Positions 62,946-64,000 of a stretch of DNA of 64,000 nucleotides are shown here, piece by piece. This stretch comes from Corydoras sp. C115. Taxonomy: Eukaryota > Chordata > Actinopteri > Siluriformes > Callichthyidae. The position numbers and the translations under genes were made by a program. Within the stretch, counting starts at the first letter, position 1, and every line of letters starts with the position of its first letter. The stretch spans positions 62,001 through 126,000 of the forward strand of contig JAFMOC010000315.1 of NCBI GenBank assembly GCA_019802505.1, written 5' to 3'. The notes beneath the pieces are model-generated. The model saw nothing but the letters and a program-made list of their open reading frames with translations. It made no database searches and had not been told where the DNA came from.

Positions 62946-63510
62946 TCACTGACAGTAGAACGTCAGAACGCTCTCCTGGTTTCCCCTGACAAGCAGCATC
63001 GGCGGTCGCAGGTCACGTGATAGAGTTTCCAACCACGCCATGTAAAGCAAACTAGGACACGCCCCTCTCCGGCCTACAGGCATAGTTCTGTAATAAAGGA
63101 ACTTGATGTTAAAGCAGATAGTTTCCATAGTTCCATGGTGACTGTAATTCTACCATAATGAGGACTTACATAATAACCAGGGCAGCATCTCGGGAGTAGT
63201 CGAGCAGGACTTCATTTAACCGAACTTGTCTGTAAGACTGAACATTAATTCATTAAAGATTAATTTTTATGTAATAAACTTAATGAACTTTTAGCTTTTT
63301 TTTTATTCTGTGACAAAATGTTAGTTTTTAAGAAAAAAAGTCTTTTGTTGTTTTTTGTTAATCAGTTTTTATACCTTTGTAATATTTTTCTCCATCTCGG
63401 CATCGGACACAACCCATGGACAGTCCCTCGCAGTCTGTCCTGTTTGTTCTTCGTTCTTCTGGATTGCATGAGCCCTGTATGGTTCTAGGAGGTCTTCGAA
63501 CTTCTTAACA
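62946..63510 (-). CDS. slc12a3: Sodium-chloride cotransporter (NCC), last three exons
   Basis: Exons 63375-63510, 63170-63237 and 62946-63087 (stop TGA) encode the last 115 residues of an SLC12 cation-chloride cotransporter. These are cytoplasmic C-terminal sequences: KKFEDLLEPYRAHAIQK, ARDCPWVVSDAEMEKNITK, SYRQVRLNEVLLDYSRDAA and MPVGRRGACPSLLYMAWLE, ending GNQESVLTFYCQ. The YCQ ending and the position next to herpud1 favour slc12a3 over the NKCC paralogues. The acceptor at 63238 was chosen over a later one because it keeps phase and restores SYRQVRLNE. The rest of the gene lies beyond the right edge. Confidence 0.92.
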
Positions 63511-64000
63511 CTATAAACGAATGAATAAAAGATAAAGAAAGACAAAGACAGAGGACAAACATGTGAGCTTGAGAACCAAAATTAGAATGTTATAACGTTC
63601 TGGAATTTATAAGGAAACGATGTTTAATGAGGTTTAGTGATATCAGCAGGTCATACTTATTCTACATCAGGCTGAAACCCAATCATAACATTGACTATTC
63701 CAGATGCTATACAGTTCATTAAGCGAAAGGGAATTAGAGAAACGTTACTGAATGTCCACAGTCCTAATTAAGTCCTAGAGCTACATCACTTATAATTATT
63801 ATACGGCACTAAAATCATAAAAGCTTTGTTTCTTATTAAGTTGTATTCCAAACTTATCTGAGCTGATTATTATGTTCATTCAGCAGATGGCCCCATCCAG
63901 AGCAACTTACAGAGGTTCATTAGTGACAGAATGACCATCAGCCATTCAATTAAAAGTCTTAACCACAGCTAAGTCACAGCTGCCGTAGTGTATAGATCCC
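63511..64000. other. slc12a3 intron (partial)
   Basis: AT-rich intron. A diverged SINE-A tail (attcagcagatggccccatc, minus orientation) lies at about 63876-63925. Confidence 0.5.

Overview
The window looks like ordinary nuclear DNA from a teleost fish. Five multi-exon vertebrate genes, all on the minus strand, lie among tRNA-derived SINEs, CA/TA/GA microsatellites and AT-rich introns. A catfish-like (otophysan) source is possible from the style of the repeats, but that is a guess. There is no sign of bacterial, viral or organellar sequence.

Read along the minus strand from the right edge, the genes are: the last three exons of slc12a3 (62946-63510), herpud1 complete (54379-60852), cetp complete (43951-51278), nlrc5 complete (22489-40315) and cpne2 complete in coding sequence (250-14792, with a non-coding first exon near 19.0 kb). 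As I recall it, this is the order and orientation of SLC12A3-HERPUD1-CETP-NLRC5-CPNE2 on human 16q13, so it is an old conserved block. I rebuilt exons by hand from the reading frame, GT-AG sites and intron phase. The models give 489 aa (cetp), 412 aa (herpud1), about 546 aa (cpne2) and about 1743 aa (nlrc5). The last two need one base corrected each, both in short homopolymers; these look more like assembly errors than real lesions.

The genes are not a pathway. They are a thiazide-sensitive-type NaCl cotransporter, an ER-stress/ERAD membrane protein, a plasma lipid transfer protein, an NLR-family regulator of MHC class I, and a calcium-dependent membrane-binding copine. Their promoters do carry matching signals: an IRF/ISRE element beside nlrc5 exon 1, and an ERSE-like element plus a perfect C/EBP-ATF composite site upstream of herpud1.

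Between and inside the genes are at least ten copies of one SINE (called SINE-B here, tail (GAAT)n or (GGAT)n), three fuller copies and several tails of a second SINE (SINE-A, tail with a GTCGCTTTGGATAAAAGCG core), several perfect target-site duplications, and two nested-insertion clusters (49.0-49.7 kb and 61.2-62.2 kb). A 490-bp GA tract abuts the nlrc5 promoter. A 114-bp imperfect hairpin lies in a cpne2 intron. The most interesting structure is in nlrc5: 40 consecutive phase-2 introns, and an exon-length cassette (84-84-90-short) that repeats along the LRR region. I did not find an undescribed multi-gene system here.
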